From Gerris lacustris (Eukaryota > Arthropoda > Insecta > Hemiptera > Gerridae), in NCBI GenBank assembly GCA_951217055.1, contig OX578277.1, positions 61,970,388-62,034,387 on the forward strand: a stretch of DNA of 64,000 bases. The letters are read 5' to 3'. Positions within the stretch are counted from its first letter, which is position 1, and each line of letters starts with the position of its first letter. Positions 45,483 to 58,100 of the stretch are shown here, one piece after another. A program made the translations under genes and the position numbers. The notes beneath the pieces are model-generated. The model was not told where the DNA came from. It saw only the letters and a program-made list of their open reading frames with translations, and searched no databases.

Positions 45483-46742
45483 ATCTCCAGTAGGGAAGAA
45501 AAGTTATGATTTTGAATTAGTTTAGAGGGACTAAAACAGGTCTTTTCATCCCTGACTCAAAAAGTAGGGAGAAAAAGTAAAAGTAGGGCGAAAAAGTAAA
45601 GTAGGGCAAAAAAGTAAAGATTGCAACTTAATTATTTTATAAATAGTAGAAAATGTATGGCTAATGTAATGAAGTTGTTGAAATCAGGTTGGCGGCACTG
45701 CGCTTTTTTGACCATGTTTATCTTTGTTTACAACATTATAACCTGCATCTAAATAACCTTCTATTTGAGTTTAATTCCAATTCTTATTTGTTTTTAATAT
45801 TGAATCTCTTATATCTGCTATTAAAAGTTCTAATAATTATTGTTATTTATGAAAATAATAAATAAAAACTGTATGCTATGGACGAAAATGTGTATCTTCT
45901 TCCTACATTCCTACTGGAGATAAAATATTGTATGTACCTCGTGAGTAAAGTGCCATTATTCCCCTCGCGATAATTATCTCCCTCGGCTACGCCTCGGGAG
46001 CTGATTAGAGTTATTCCCTCGGCTGCGCCTCGGGAATTAAAGAGTCTAATTCCCTCGGCTTCGCCTCGGGATTTAGGGACCATGGTTCCTTCGGCTTCGC
46101 CTCAAGAACCAACTTTTTTCGCTCAGGGAATAATGGCTTACTTTACTCCCTAGGTGCATAAATAACTATTATCTCCAGTAGGGAGAAAATGTTATGATTT
46201 TGAATTAGTTTAGAGGGACTAAAGTAAGTCTTTTCATCCCTGAGCTCAAAAAGTAGAGAGAAAAAGTAAAAGTAGGGCGAAAAAGTAAAGTAGGGCAAAA
46301 AAGTAAAGATTGCAACTTAATTATTTTATAAATAGTAGAAAATGTATGGTTAATGTAATGAAGTTGTTGAAATCAGGTTGGCGACACTTGCTTTTTCGAC
46401 CATGTTTATCTTTGTTTATAACCTGCATCTAAATAACCTTCTACTTTGAGTTTAATTCTAATTCTTATTTGTTTTTTATATTGAATCTCTTATATCTGCT
46501 ATTAAAAGTGCTAATAATTATTGTTATTTATTAAAATAATAAATAAAAACTGTGCAATGGACGAAAATGTGTATTTTCTTCCTACTGAGTAAAGTACCAT
46601 TATTCCCCTCGCGATAATTATCTCCCTCGGCTTCGCCTCGGGATTTAGGGACCATGGTTCCTTCGGCTTCGCCTCAAGAATCAACTTTTTCGCTCAGGGA
46701 ATAACTTACTTTACTCCCTAGGTGCATAAATAACTATTATAA
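45483..46742. repeat. 688-bp tandem duplication with GC-rich hairpin arrays
   Basis: Copy 1 (45483-46170) and copy 2 (46171-46742) share ATCTCCAGTAGGG, the AAAAAGTAAAAGTAGGGCGAAA series, AACTTAATTATTTTATAAATAG and the closing TTTACTCCCTAGGTGCATAAATAACTATTAT. Near the end of each copy is an array of the imperfect palindrome TCCCTCGGCTTCGCCTCGGGA: four to five units in copy 1 and two in copy 2, which is about 115 bp shorter. The arrays contrast sharply with the AT-rich surroundings. Confidence 0.85.
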
Positions 46743-47402
46743 CTCAAAATATATTGTTATTAGTTTCTTGCATATGAGGAGAGAAGTTAATGATTAATTT
46801 TTATTTGTATATTCTATCTATATTTTACAATTTTTATTCATGCTTTTAATGTTTGTGTATTTCATGCAATGGAAAGGTACGTGTGTTAAAATACTTAATA
46901 TATATTTCTTTTTTTTTAAACTAGGTATTCCATTATAGTGATACAGATTTTAATTTTCTTAAAACTTACTGGGGTGAAAATGATAATGAGCTAAATAGTT
47001 CTTTTTTATATTTAATTGCACATAAATCTAAAATATACATACTTTATGTTATTGCTACAAATTTTGTTTAGAGAAATCCCTTTGTCCCCATTCTTTGGAT
47101 TTAGTGTGTTTAATCTTTATTGAAATCATCAGTGTACTGTTTAATTTATCCAATGTATTACATTTTCTTCAGGTATTTATTTTATTAAAACATATGTCTT
47201 AATTTTAATTTATTTTTTTATGAATAGAAATGGATGGATGAATAGTATTATCTGTCTACAGGTTTTTTTAAAAAAAAAAAAATAAATAAATAAAATTGTA
47301 ATAAAATTTATCGGTTGAAAGTGAATAGTATGGACAGGCCATGATTGAAAGGTTGGAAAGTTGTATAGAGAACTAAGTATTATGGAGTTGATAATGTGAT
47401 AT
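46743..47402. other. Region upstream of the putative Kidins220 first exon
   Basis: AT-rich with no clear TATA-Inr pair that I would call a promoter. It could hold the 5' UTR or an intron, since TATAG just before the GC-rich exon could serve as a splice acceptor. Confidence 0.4.
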
Positions 47403-47666
47403 ATGTTGGATATAGCGGGAGAAGACATGGAGGCGGGCGGGAGAAGGAGGCGATTATCTTGGCTTCACCTGGACGTGGTGACAGCTGCTGCCTCCCTGCC
47501 CGTCTTCACCATCACGCCTCCAGGAGGCAACTGCGTGGCCACCGATCCTGCTACAAGGAGGAATCTGGCAGAGTCCATTCATCACTCCCTCACTGTTCAT
47601 TCCGTCACTCCTTCCCCTTCAGCCAGGAAGTTCAGCTTAGCCAACCTCCGGCGTCTCTCCAACACG
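47403..47666 (+). CDS. Kidins220: Putative 5' coding exon of Kidins220-like gene
   Basis: A GC-rich island in AT-rich DNA. It is open from ATG at 47403, or the later in-frame ATG at 47427, to 47666, where ACG is followed by a weak donor GTCAGA. The peptide is Arg/Ser/Pro-rich (EAGGRRRRLSWLHLD, then SPSARKFSLANLRRLS), as expected of an unstructured N-terminal extension. Joined in phase 0 to the exon at 62175 the frame continues without a break. The frame stops 48 bp after the proposed donor if unspliced. A stronger-looking donor at 47701 (CAG then GTGTTT) would put the next exon out of frame. Alternatively this is an isoform-specific first exon, or an exon of another gene. Confidence 0.55.
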
Positions 47667-48614
47667 GTCAGATTTGATCCGAAGAGCTTTAGTATTTCAG
47701 GTGTTTCAAGTTAAATTCATTGGTTTTTTTTTGAAAATGGGTTGGAGTGCATATAACTAATCATGAATTGGCATGTTTTTTTTTTGCCTTATGCTTTTCG
47801 TAGATATTTAATACATTGTTGTAATTACTGTAAGCATTAATATATAGCACAAAGAAGTCTTGTATAATCTAACAAAAATGTTTGATATGTATAGCAGGGT
47901 TTTTACTTGTGCTCTGTCTATAATTCATATTTGTCTATGATTTATGTTTGTGATCTATACTTTTTCAATTTTTTTTGTCATCATATTCTCTTGTTTTACT
48001 ACATCTTTGTTTTATTTCTCTTTTTATCAAAGGGAAATAATGGATATTAGTATTTATACAATTGATTGGAGACGCAAAGTCTTCAAGCACTTTTCTAGGT
48101 CACGTGAGCAGCATTTTTCTTTTTTACTAGTGTAGTTTAACCGGTGGAGAGAAAATAATTTATTTTTGAGCAACCACTATTTAGCTCTTTATATGATACA
48201 CACTAATAGTAATACCAATTGTAGGTTTTATACGGCTGATGGAACTACACGCCGACCTCGCTTTATCCGCTCATATAGATATTTGCGTACAATAAACAAG
48301 CCACTGGTTATTGTGCCACGGATTATTATAATAATTGTTGGGCACTTCTACACCAAATGAAAATATAAGATTGGTACACATATTATCTACAAAGCACTAT
48401 AGAAGTGTTAACATGGACAATTGTATAAATGATAAACGGGATAGTATTACTTAGGTATTGGTAAATTTAGTATTAGTAATTCTAATAAAGAATAATTTTA
48501 CTTATTTTCAAATTAATTTCTTTTACACAGGAAATATGTTTGCTAAATATTTCGTAATAATTTTATCTGGCTGAACAATAATAAGAATATGCGAATGCTT
48601 ATTTAAAACTGTAA
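47667..48614. other. Start of the ~14.5-kb first intron
   Basis: AT-rich intronic DNA. Short frames at 47944-48135 and 48166-48360 have no recognisable content. Confidence 0.45.
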
Positions 48615-48783
48615 AACCGTGTCCACACTATGCCGACAAAGCCGATCGACAATGTTGATCGACTCAGTCGACTTTTTAACTTGTCCACATTACCTCAGTA
48701 TGTGTGGACTTGTCCAGTGACAAGTAGTGAACTCTATATACCTAGTTTTAATTTAACATTTTAAAAAATTAGTGATTTAGAAG

Positions 48784-49086
48784 ATACCGCAGTGGCGGCT
48801 GCTGCAATTATCATTTCAGTTGTTGGAAGCCAGCAAGATCGTCGTCGCCGCCCAAAGAGGTTTTGAGTAAGTCCCAGCCTTTTCCGAGGTAGAAAAAAGT
48901 ATAGTACGGAGAAATTTATGAAGGATTTTATTGCTTGATGAGTTGTATCTGGAGTACGGATGTGACATAGGCTTCCGAAACTTTTTTCTAATGAATAATT
49001 CCGATTTTGAAAATTTATTAAGTATAACTGCGCCGAAAATAATTAAAAAAGACACTGTAAAACATCAGACAAGCAAAACATCATAG
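48784..49086 (+). pseudogene. Harbinger transposase N-terminal relic
   Basis: Two adjacent frames reconstruct the N-terminal region of a Harbinger transposase: RRRRPKRF, then VSPSLFRGRKKYSTEKFMKDF, then after a frameshift ELYLEYGCDIGFRNFFLMNN and FENLLSITAPKI-KKDT. In-frame stops (after KRF and after DFIA) and at least one frameshift make it dead. The catalytic domain is missing. Confidence 0.75.
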
Positions 49087-49259
49087 TTTTGTAAGCAAAT
49101 ACCATTTGCTGGAGTACGCTTCCTCTGCACCAGTCCCGGGTTTTCTCGACTCCTTCTCCTTCTCCTCTCTCTAGCAAACTGGCTTTGCAAATTTGTTATT
49201 TTATTTTCAACCTTAACTTTCTTAATACCAAAAGAAACAGCAATTTCTATTAGTCCATC
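49065..49259 (-). pseudogene. MADF-domain protein relic of Harbinger
   Basis: The minus-strand frame from 49259 to the TGA at 49065-49067 reads LIEIAVSFGIKKVKVENKI, then LQSQFARERRRRR. This matches the end of a MADF (Myb/SANT-like) domain: A-x-x-FG-x-x-x-x-VK-x-K-x-x-x-L-R-x-Q-F-x-RE. Harbinger elements encode such a protein beside the transposase, where it binds the element's ends. It overlaps the 3' end of the transposase relic on the other strand and is truncated at its start. Confidence 0.65.
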
Positions 49260-49654
49260 ATGCCTTTTGTTTCTATTTTTATATTGTGAATGAGTTGAAT
49301 CTTACAATAAACTCCGATCAAGGTACATTTCAATAAACGATATAATTTGTCGGTCACTCCAATTCACAGTGATAAAATTAACCAAAATAAAAACCACAAA
49401 TAAACGACCACTAAACCGTCAAATGCACCCAGCAAAACACAACTGGAACAGAATGAATATTTTGTACCTACTCTAAAGTCGAGCGACATGTTTCGGTTTC
49501 GACACGTCCCCACTACTGTTGTCGATTCAACTTCCTTTGATCCGTACCTACTTGATTCGGGTTGTGTTCGACTCGACTCGACATGGTTCAACAATACAGG
49601 GCGACATGTACACACTTGTTCGACATTGTCGATCGGCATAGTGCCGACGCGGAT

Positions 49655-51792
49655 TAAGATATTATATTGCGTGAAAACCGAAGCCTTTTAAAAATACATT
49701 TTTACTGTGTTTTAATAATAAATAATTTTTTAAAGCCATATAAGTAATCAATATTATTTCCCTAATAAATATTCCTTCTTTCGACCCCGTTTGAAAGATT
49801 ATTTAATTAGATCTTTAATTAGTAACTAAGCTTCTTTTTGAAAGTTATTAAATTTAGATATTGAGAGTAACTTTTATTTTTCTGTTTCGAATTCTCCTGA
49901 CCTTCAAATGTATTAACACAATTTAATTTATAAACTTTCATAAGAAAATGCACCATCAATGCAAGACTTATTTTTATTTATCCTATTTTATCACAAAAAA
50001 ATGTAATAACCACCTTCCGTAATTTTGATTAATTTAATATTATTAATTAATCAACGACAACGAATGAATGACAGTACGAATGTGTGTATAATTTATTTAA
50101 TAATGTGATTACACATTTCATTCAGCTTTTATTAGTAGAAAGTAAACGTTTTTATAGTATTATTTATTATAATATGTCTATTTATAGTATTTATTAATGT
50201 TTGTGATATATTTGGCCGCATTTTTGTAAGACACATCTTAAAAAATCAATAACTACCACTTGCGAAATACATGCTTCAGTAAACTGTGGTCACCGTTGTT
50301 AAGACTTATTGTCATATAAGCTTCATTATTGTACTATTTGTTCAGCTCTCCAACCCTTTTTCAATACCATGTATTTAACTTTTAAACACTTTTAAAAGGG
50401 AAGATGTTTGCTGCTCGTCTATTCCTCAGATCATCATATCTCAACTCGCACCAATTCACATTTTAAAAAATCCCTTGCACTTCAGCATTGCATTTACACT
50501 ATTTTTTGTTTTGTCCCCAGAAATGACCCTTCTTTATCGATTAAGAAATAATTTTCTTCCACCTACTACTAGTGCCTCTATCACCATGTGTCTATCATTT
50601 TAGAGTGGTTACATAAAAGGTTTGCCCTTTGTTTATATTTTTATTTATTTAGATTACGCATCTCTCAAAGAGACGAGAGAGATTTAGTAATTGTGGGTTT
50701 TATGATAACACTTGTCTTATTAATTTTAGTTGCAGTCACTGGAGTTAATCATGCGTTCGTTATTGCATTGGTTAAATTCTAATTTACCACTCTAGGGGAT
50801 GTTGTGTTTTTTGACTATAATAGCTTCAAATTCGACCGAAAGTAAAGTGGATTCTAAAATTACCAGCATTGCATGGAGATTATAAATGTGTTGCTTTGGA
50901 TAATTTAATAACGAATACTCGGTTAACAATCTGAGCCAAAACCGCAAATAAAGCTAGGTTGTCGGTAAATTTCAAATTATCACAAAACCTCAGTATAAAC
51001 GCTCTCACTTCAATACTAAAATAATGTTAAATTTTGGAGTTTTCTTTATTCTGCATCCTGAATTCCTTGTTTTTTTGTTGTTTTTTTATCGATCTTTCTT
51101 GTCTCTTTTTTTACTTTTACGAGATGTCATCTCGTTATTTATTATTAATAATAATTATGGCTTTATTGATTTAAAAATAATACATTGGTTGAGGCATACA
51201 TTGGCTTGAAGAAAAGCCTCCACTTTCGCATGGCTTGGAAGCCGTCAGGAGGGGCGTTATTTAATTCGAAACCTACTCTTCTTAACTTCTTTATAGTACA
51301 TTATACTTTTTTCCCCCCGTTTAGAATTTATGTTTAATAAGTATTGGAATTAAAGCGACTTCTCTGCTATTGTTTAACATAAGAATGTTTTTGACATAAT
51401 AATTATAAGTTGACTCTAATAGTTTCTAACTATTAATAGGTTTCTTGTTTAGACCCTTTTTTTAAATTTAAACTTTACGCCCCTTAGAAAGAACTTGGTT
51501 AAGTTTTTCTTTCTTTCTTTTTAATTTCGCCTTTTTACTTTAGGACTCGTTGGCAGTTAGTAGAATTACATATTTTCAAAAAGATACCCTATACTTTTTT
51601 CACGCCTTGCCGTTGCAAGGCATTGTTGCTTAATTTCCTTAACAATATCAAGAAGAAACTTTTTCCTCTTTTCCCTTTCTGATTTAGTAGTGTAAATTTT
51701 GGAGAAAGAATTATGTTGTCACAAAATTCAATTTTGATATTTTGATTTGTCCAAAAATAACTTAATTCCTAGGATTTTTAAAAAAATGTATT
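49655..51792. other. Intronic AT-rich DNA, nothing recognised
   Basis: No element boundary or gene was recognised. At 51590-51625 a short hairpin-like GCCTTGCCGTTGCAAGGC occurs. Confidence 0.5.
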
Positions 51793-51979
51793 CAGGGTTG
51801 TCCAAAAGTCTCCCCCCCCCCCCTCTTAACTTTTGAACGGTTTGAGATAAATTAATGAAACCGAGGAGATCCGTATCATGTAAAGGGAAGATTGTGGTCA
51901 TGCAATCGCGCACTAGGGGCACCCTAGTACTTTGCCCCCAGGCCACCCAACTTCAAAATTTCAAATTGGAGTGCATATT
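51793..51979 (+). mobile_element. Fold-back element FB, copy 3 (left end only)
   Basis: The left terminus CAGGGTTGTCCAAAAGTCTC followed by a C tract, then AACTTTTGAACGGTTTGAGATAAATTAATGAAAC and GCCCCCAGGCCACCCAACTTC, follows the intact FB element for about 185 bp. It then stops at GGAGTGCATATTTATTTTAC. Confidence 0.8.
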
Positions 51980-52281
51980 TATTTTACACTCTCATACTTA
52001 AGACAATCAGTTACTAGCAGCAACTAAATATAACATTAATAGCAATAAATTCATCAATTACTTTTTTAATCATAATTTAATTTCCCTAACTCAGAATCCA
52101 AATTTCTATTTTTACTTTTCCTCACTACCTATAGTAGGAAAAGTATTGTTTTTTTAAATTGAGAATATCATCATCGGCAGAGTGAATGAAATTAAATTGC
52201 CCATTCAATTTACGCTATTTATAGCGAGAGGGGAAAAATTCTCTTATTTAATTTGATTCTTTTATTTTTGTAGTTTTGTTT

Positions 52282-52312
52282 TATATATACATACATACGC
52301 ACACACACACAT

Positions 52313-52394
<82 letters not shown>
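52282..52394. repeat. (AC)n(AT)n compound microsatellite
   Basis: Imperfect AC repeats (to about 52333) followed by about 30 AT dinucleotides. Confidence 0.95.
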
Positions 52395-52397
<3 letters not shown>

Positions 52398-52998
52398 TCT
52401 GTGTGTGTTTTGTCAGGTGTCTTATTCAATATAATTTTGTCTATATTTTTCTATTTATTTATATTTTCCCTTTGAGACCCTCCTGTTTTAAATCTTTAAA
52501 ACGTGTTTATCCTAATTCAAAACATTTGACGTAAACATGAATATAAATAGTGTGGTCTCGACCTTATTATAGTCCTTTTAAACTTGACCGCGCTGTCGCA
52601 TTAAATTTTTGTATTTGAAAAAAAGACAATGTTTATAATACGAATGAAATAAACTATTGTTAGGACATTTATTTATTTGGCTAGTTTCCATTACATCTAA
52701 CTATATATAAAGAGCATTGACATAATTTTCATTATATTTAGATTTTTTGTATGCCGCGTTATCTACCGTGTATTATAAAAAAAAATATGTGAAAGAAATT
52801 TAAAAAAAAGAAATGAAATATTATAATTGTGAAAACTATAATTTTTCACACAGCACATATTATAAAAGTACACCTTATAATAAATTTGTTTTATATTTAT
52901 TTGTATTATTCATATTAATTTTTCATATAAGTATAGTATATATATAAAAAGAAATTATTATAATAGCGCGAAAATGCTATTAATTAATTTACTCTTAT

Positions 52999-54530
52999 TA
53001 TGAGGTCCCCTGAGTCCAAAAATGTTTTTTTTTAAACGTCTGTCTGCAGTCTGAGTCTGTGCTGACGCGTGGGCAGGGCCGCCGTCAGGGGGGGGGGGGC
53101 AAGGGGGGCAAATGCCCAGGGCCCCCTAGAGACCCGGGCCTCCGGGGGCGGCTCTGGTTTTTTACAATCAAAAAAGGCAAGATGAATATTGTAATTAGTG
53201 GCATAACTATGGGCCCGAATCGCGGGCGGACCCCGGTACCAAGGGGTCCCGAATCCAAATAAAACATGAAATTACTATATTTGTACCAATGTCGGTAGAG
53301 GCCCCTTGAGAGCATAATAAAATCTAACTTGGGATTATACTTCTATACTATTGTAAGGGGACACCATTCAGTTCTGAACGCAAATGTTTTTTGTTTTTCT
53401 CTTAAGATTTTTTTTTTTTGCGACGGCCCCTAATGACTTAGCTAAGTTAAGTTTGGGAGGCAAAGTTGATTCACGGAATAGAAATTAAACAGACACAAAT
53501 ACAAACTTAACCAGCAGTACATATGTATTTGAAATTTGTCCCCACCAAACATCTTTTCTTTAGGAGAAACTTGCCCTCAGAAATCCTTAAAACTCATCTT
53601 TTGCTCTTCATATTGGCATACTGATATAAATATTGTTTCCTAGTAATGCAACTTTTGTATAAAAAAAAAATAAAATAAAAAAAAAAAATAAAATAAAAAA
53701 ATGCGTAACTTAATTATTTTGATTTGTTTTCTCTTAATCTCACTATTTTAGCAAACAATTTATGTTTTATTTTATATAATCTATTAGTAGGTAATGTATA
53801 ATGTATGTAGTAAGGTTTTTTAATGATACCTGCTACAAAACTACTCAATTATTTGTTGTTTTTTTTTAGCCCATCTTAGTTTAACATCAAAATTTGTCCC
53901 CTCGAAAAATCTTTTCCTCTAAGGACAAAGTTGCTCTCAGAAATCTTTAAAACTCATATTTTGGTAATTAAATTTTAAAACATTTTCTGGTGGAGCCCCG
54001 GCCCCCCCCCCCCCTCCTTATTTGTTCAAAGGGGCCCAGGTGCTAACTTGCCCAGGGGCCCGGAAATCCTCTCAGCGGCCCTGCGCGTGGGACCTAAACT
54101 AATGGGCCGATTTTACACAAAAGCAAATTTATTTCCCGTATCGAAATTGAGAAATGAATTTTAGCTCTAAATTCGGGGGCGCCACCTTCCAAAGACTTGA
54201 AAAGACATTATTTCTAGGAAACAGTTTTTGATTTAAATACGAATATAACCATACAAAGTAATTTCCTCGGGAAAAATTTAATTCCTTATAGAAATTACTC
54301 TAAATATAAACTGTGAAAGGCCGAGCTCCATTCCCTGCAGGAAAGGAGTTATTTTCTGTTAATTTTTGATAAAATTTTGAATAGTAATTAAATGCAACTC
54401 GAAACAACTACTTAATAAATGAAAATAACTGGAACAAGAAATTTTGTACTCGTATATGAGTAAGTTTAGTACGAGTCGTATCGGACAGTACCCTGAAAGA
54501 AATAATAAATAAAGTAATAATAATAGGTGA
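52999..54530 (+). repeat. Interspersed repeat R1, copy e, split by a hAT-like insertion
   Basis: The 5' part (52999-53073) has TGAGGTCCCCTGAGTCCAAAAA and GTCTGTCTGCAGTC. The 3' part (from 54084) has GGGCCGATTTTACAC, TCCTCGGGAAAAATTTAATTCC and GGCCGAGCTCCATTCCCTGC. Removing 53074-54083 and one copy of CGCGTGGG restores a continuous R1, so the insertion is younger than this copy. Confidence 0.8.
53074..54083. mobile_element. hAT-like non-autonomous element
   Basis: A 1010-bp element with ends CAGGGCCGCC and GCGGCCCTG, flanked by the perfect 8-bp duplication CGCGTGGG (53066-53073 and 54084-54091). CAGGGCCGC-type ends with 8-bp duplications are characteristic of hAT transposons. The subterminal regions are G- or C-rich (GGGGGG...CAAATGCCCAGGGCCCCC). 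Inside, a segment with AAATTTGTCCCC, AGAAACTTGCCCTCAGAAATCC and TTAAAACTCAT occurs twice (about 53533 and 53888). No transposase is encoded. Frames crossing its left end are artefacts of G-rich sequence. Confidence 0.85.
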
Positions 54531-54929
54531 TGGTAATACAAAAAGGTTGGTATATGAAAAGTTTTGATGTATGATGTTCATTGGGGAAAAAATGAAAAAA
54601 AAAAAAAAAAAGTTTTCTCAAGCCATAGCTGAACTCTATTTTGATATGAGACCTTTGTTGTTATATGCCTTTGGTCTTTACTTCGCCTGTTTTTTCTTGA
54701 GGCAATATTTTGGGTTTATGGGCGTTTATTTAATATGCATTGTAACATTTTTCTCCTACATATTGGTTTCTAGGTTTAAAGAATCATCTTTTAAATTTTA
54801 GTGTGTTATATGAATAAAATGAATAAAAATAAATTAATATTTTTATTTATCTTAAATACAATTGTCTCAGAGAGTAAATATGTAGATATATTTATTAATT
54901 ATTATATTTATTTATTTTTATTTTTTTGG

Positions 54930-55124
54930 TTTTAGTCCCGTTCAACAGCCTAGGTCATTACAGGACGGGGGTTATCCGACCACTTTACTCATCTACTCGA
55001 TTAGATCATTAGTGTGAAACATGTCTCAATCTCAACTCTGGGATTCGAACTCATAGTCGGGATGTAGACCGTAGCCCTTGGTTTCAGAGTCGAGCGCGCT
55101 AACCTCTTGGCTACACCGGCCCCC
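54930..55124 (-). mobile_element. tRNA-derived SINE
   Basis: On the minus strand a tRNA-like head starts near 55124: GGCCGGTGTAGCCAAGAGGTTAGCGCGC is an A-box region and GAGTTCGAATCCC is a B box. A body follows with GTTTCACACTAATGATCTAATCG and CCCCCGTCCTGTAATGACCTAGG, ending in GGGACTAAAACC and an A-rich tail. The acceptor stem cannot form a tRNA. Length is about 195 bp. Confidence 0.75.
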
Positions 55125-58100
55125 CGTTATAATAATTATTATAACTGAGAAAATTGTATCCTCCTTTTTTGTTAAGTTTTATTTGATAAAAATGAAAAAC
55201 AGAAATTCCTCTTTTGATTTAATTAACTTACTTTTATATCAGACGCATGATTAAAAATTGATTAGCAAAACAATCTTAAGTTATCGGGCGCAAGTAAATG
55301 TAATCAATTATCTCTTCTTCTGAGTAATTAAAATCAAAATTTCACCTAAAAATTAACTGCAGTGTTTGTTGTTACAATAAAAAGTCCTAAAGTAATTTTG
55401 CCAATTAATAAATTTAATTGGCACTGTCCAATTTTGGTTTATAAAAAAATATTTCTATTTATTTGATCAATCTCACTGATACTTTGTTCATAACAGAAAA
55501 TATATATTTGTGTATACTACTTCATATTGACAAAGAATTCACACTTATTAGGGATTAAAGGTATACTCATCCATTGTATTATGTATCTTTGCATAATTTA
55601 AAATCATGAAACGATATCAACGACACATTATTTTTTTTTTGCTTATCAATTTATTAGGTACTCTTCACAAAATGTTAATCTTGATATTTGTAGAGGTCAC
55701 ACATTCATTTCATCCACATAATTTTTTTTATTGAAGTGCTGATGTGCAAGAGATTTGTATAAGTTTGTAATACTTCTTTCTTATATATTCACTTGTCCAT
55801 AAGAAGAATTGTACAAAACATTAAAAAATGTATAATTTTTATTTTTTTTTATTTTAGATATTTTTAGTGTTATTTAGAGTTCTGTTTTTATAGTTTTTTT
55901 TCATTATATTCTAACTTTTTTTATTCTGTAGATTAGTGAATTTTATCTTTCATTACACATTAAAATGTGTTTTAATTTTTTTTTGTCTTTGTTCTTGTTA
56001 ATTTTATTATTATTTTAATTAATATCTATTTACAGTTCTTCAAATGTCATATACATTTATTTATTTAGTATTTGTATTATATATTGGTAAGATTTTGATT
56101 TGTGCTAATTTTGCAATTTATTTATTATGTTAAAATTGATGTGCTCAATTTGTTTAAGGTTTTGTCACAAATCTTGATTTTCCTCTAAGATGTTTTGTTA
56201 TTTACTAAGAATAAATGATTTTGAAATTGGCTATAACCATTTTTGAATTTGAAGCACCGAAATTTATGTTTATTGTGAAACTATTTATTAGCCATCTGAA
56301 AAGGGTATCGCATTGTGGTGAACATTTTTAAGTACCTACCAATTTTAAAGGGGATTTTCTATTATCTTTACAAATGAATAAATATTGAAGATTCATTTGA
56401 TATGAAAATAATGTAAGTTAAAGATTGAAGTTTAAGATTAGAATATTGATTGCAGCAGATTGCCTCCCTCTGATATTACTCCCTCTTCTTCTTTATCCTC
56501 AATTTCCAGATGAAAACCAGCTCAGTGAAATATACTGTTACATAATATTGGAACAATTTTAATTTTTGTATGGCAATGTACTCAAGTGCATAGCGTCTGA
56601 TTTGTAGGGAAACATTATCTCTAGAGATGTAAATGAAAAAACGGTTTCTTTTTTTTTTTCAAAATAGGCCAAGCCTCTCGTTTTTTCACATTGCACTTTT
56701 TTTTTTAACTATTTTTATTATATTGAGAGTTTAAGTTGGTTAATGGTTATTTACTCTGATATAAGAAGCAAAGTTCTACGAAGTATGTTTACAAAAATAA
56801 CACATCTTGGAAATTATATTATCTTCAGGTATTGGCTCCGGTTAATAGGAATTAAATTATTTAATTTTTAAATGGGGTAGACAATCTAGTCTGTTCATCC
56901 ACTGAGGGCCAGGGTTAAACTAACTTTTATTTTTTAAAAAAATCATAATAATTTTAAGTTCAGTTTGTTTGCCAGTGGGCTCTTTATCTGGAGTCAGATA
57001 GCTTTAGTGGGTGTGAATGATTTTAAATAGATTTCAATTGAATTACATAATATAATTTATTATACAATATATAATCTTATTATCAAATAAAATATTGTTA
57101 TCTAGTATAGGTTATTATTAATTGATTATTAAAATTTGAGTAAATGTTTATAGTACAATGTCAAAAAGCTATAAAAGATCAGTTATTTTATTTGACTATG
57201 TTAGTGGTAGAGATTATTACAAGTAAATAATTTTTTTTCATCAAAAATATTTTATATTAATATTGAATGTTTTAAAAAATGTGTAGGACATATGTGCATT
57301 GTATTTTTAAAGTAAACTATTAATTAAAGGTATTTTGAAGATAAGCAACTGCATTTTATGATAAAAATATACCTTCTTAAGCATTGGTGAAAAAAATTCT
57401 GATGAAAAAAAACACATTTTCCCATTTTTTTCTTATTGGTTACTGCTAATAATTATACCTACTTATGCCAAGTTGTCGGACTTAAATATATTGAATAAAC
57501 ATAGTGTCCTAGAATATACCAATTACATTAATATCGACGTTTGATTTCATTTTACGAGTAAATATTATTTACTCTCTCTTAAGGAGATATTATTAGAAAC
57601 ATAAATCAATTTATTCCAAGACACGTGGCACTTCTGAATTTCTTAAATGTTATAAAATGTCTTAGAAATGTGTATTTTATAGTAGTAATTATCATCTTCT
57701 ATATGAAGTGAAAGGGTTTAGTTATCTTTAAATTGGAAATTAACTTTATTCCTAACCTCGACTTATTCTTTCAGTAATTACATTAATTTAATTACAAGCA
57801 TTCCAGTAATCAAATTAATTAAGTTAAATTGGAAATTAACTTTAATCATTCTATCTTATTATTTCAGTAATTTCATTAATAAATTAATTTTTATTACAAT
57901 TCTCAATTTAGTCTTTAAATCCTTCTTTTTATAATATTACAATTGTTTAACTAATGTAATGAATATTAAAATCACTGCAGATCTCAAATTGTATTTCTTA
58001 GATCTTAGGTTTTTAAATCTTGAAAAAAGTATTAGGATTTTTCCTACAGTGTGCTGTTTGATTTGTATGTGCTATCATCGTAATTTTAATTGTTCTGTAT

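Larger units (their letters stand above)
48615..49654 (+). mobile_element. PIF/Harbinger element 2 with both genes in ruins
   Basis: Ends are diverged inverted repeats (left AACCGTGTCCACACTATGCCGA, right inverse of ATCCGCGTCGGCACTATGCCGA) flanked by TAA at 48612-48614 and 49655-49657. TCGAC-rich subterminal words recur at both ends. Inside are a plus-strand Harbinger transposase relic (48784-49086) and a minus-strand MADF-domain relic (49065-49259), the two-gene arrangement typical of PIF/Harbinger transposons. It is a different family from the element at 7528. Confidence 0.75.

Noticed and set aside
53059..53262. Gly/Arg/Pro-rich ORFs at the left end of the hAT-like element
   Set aside because: They lie in the G-rich subterminal repeat, on both strands, with no homology to transposases.
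54571..54801. 76-codon frame with hydrophobic stretches near the SINE
   Set aside because: It starts in a poly-A tract, has no homology I recognise, and hydrophobic frames are common in AT-rich intron DNA.
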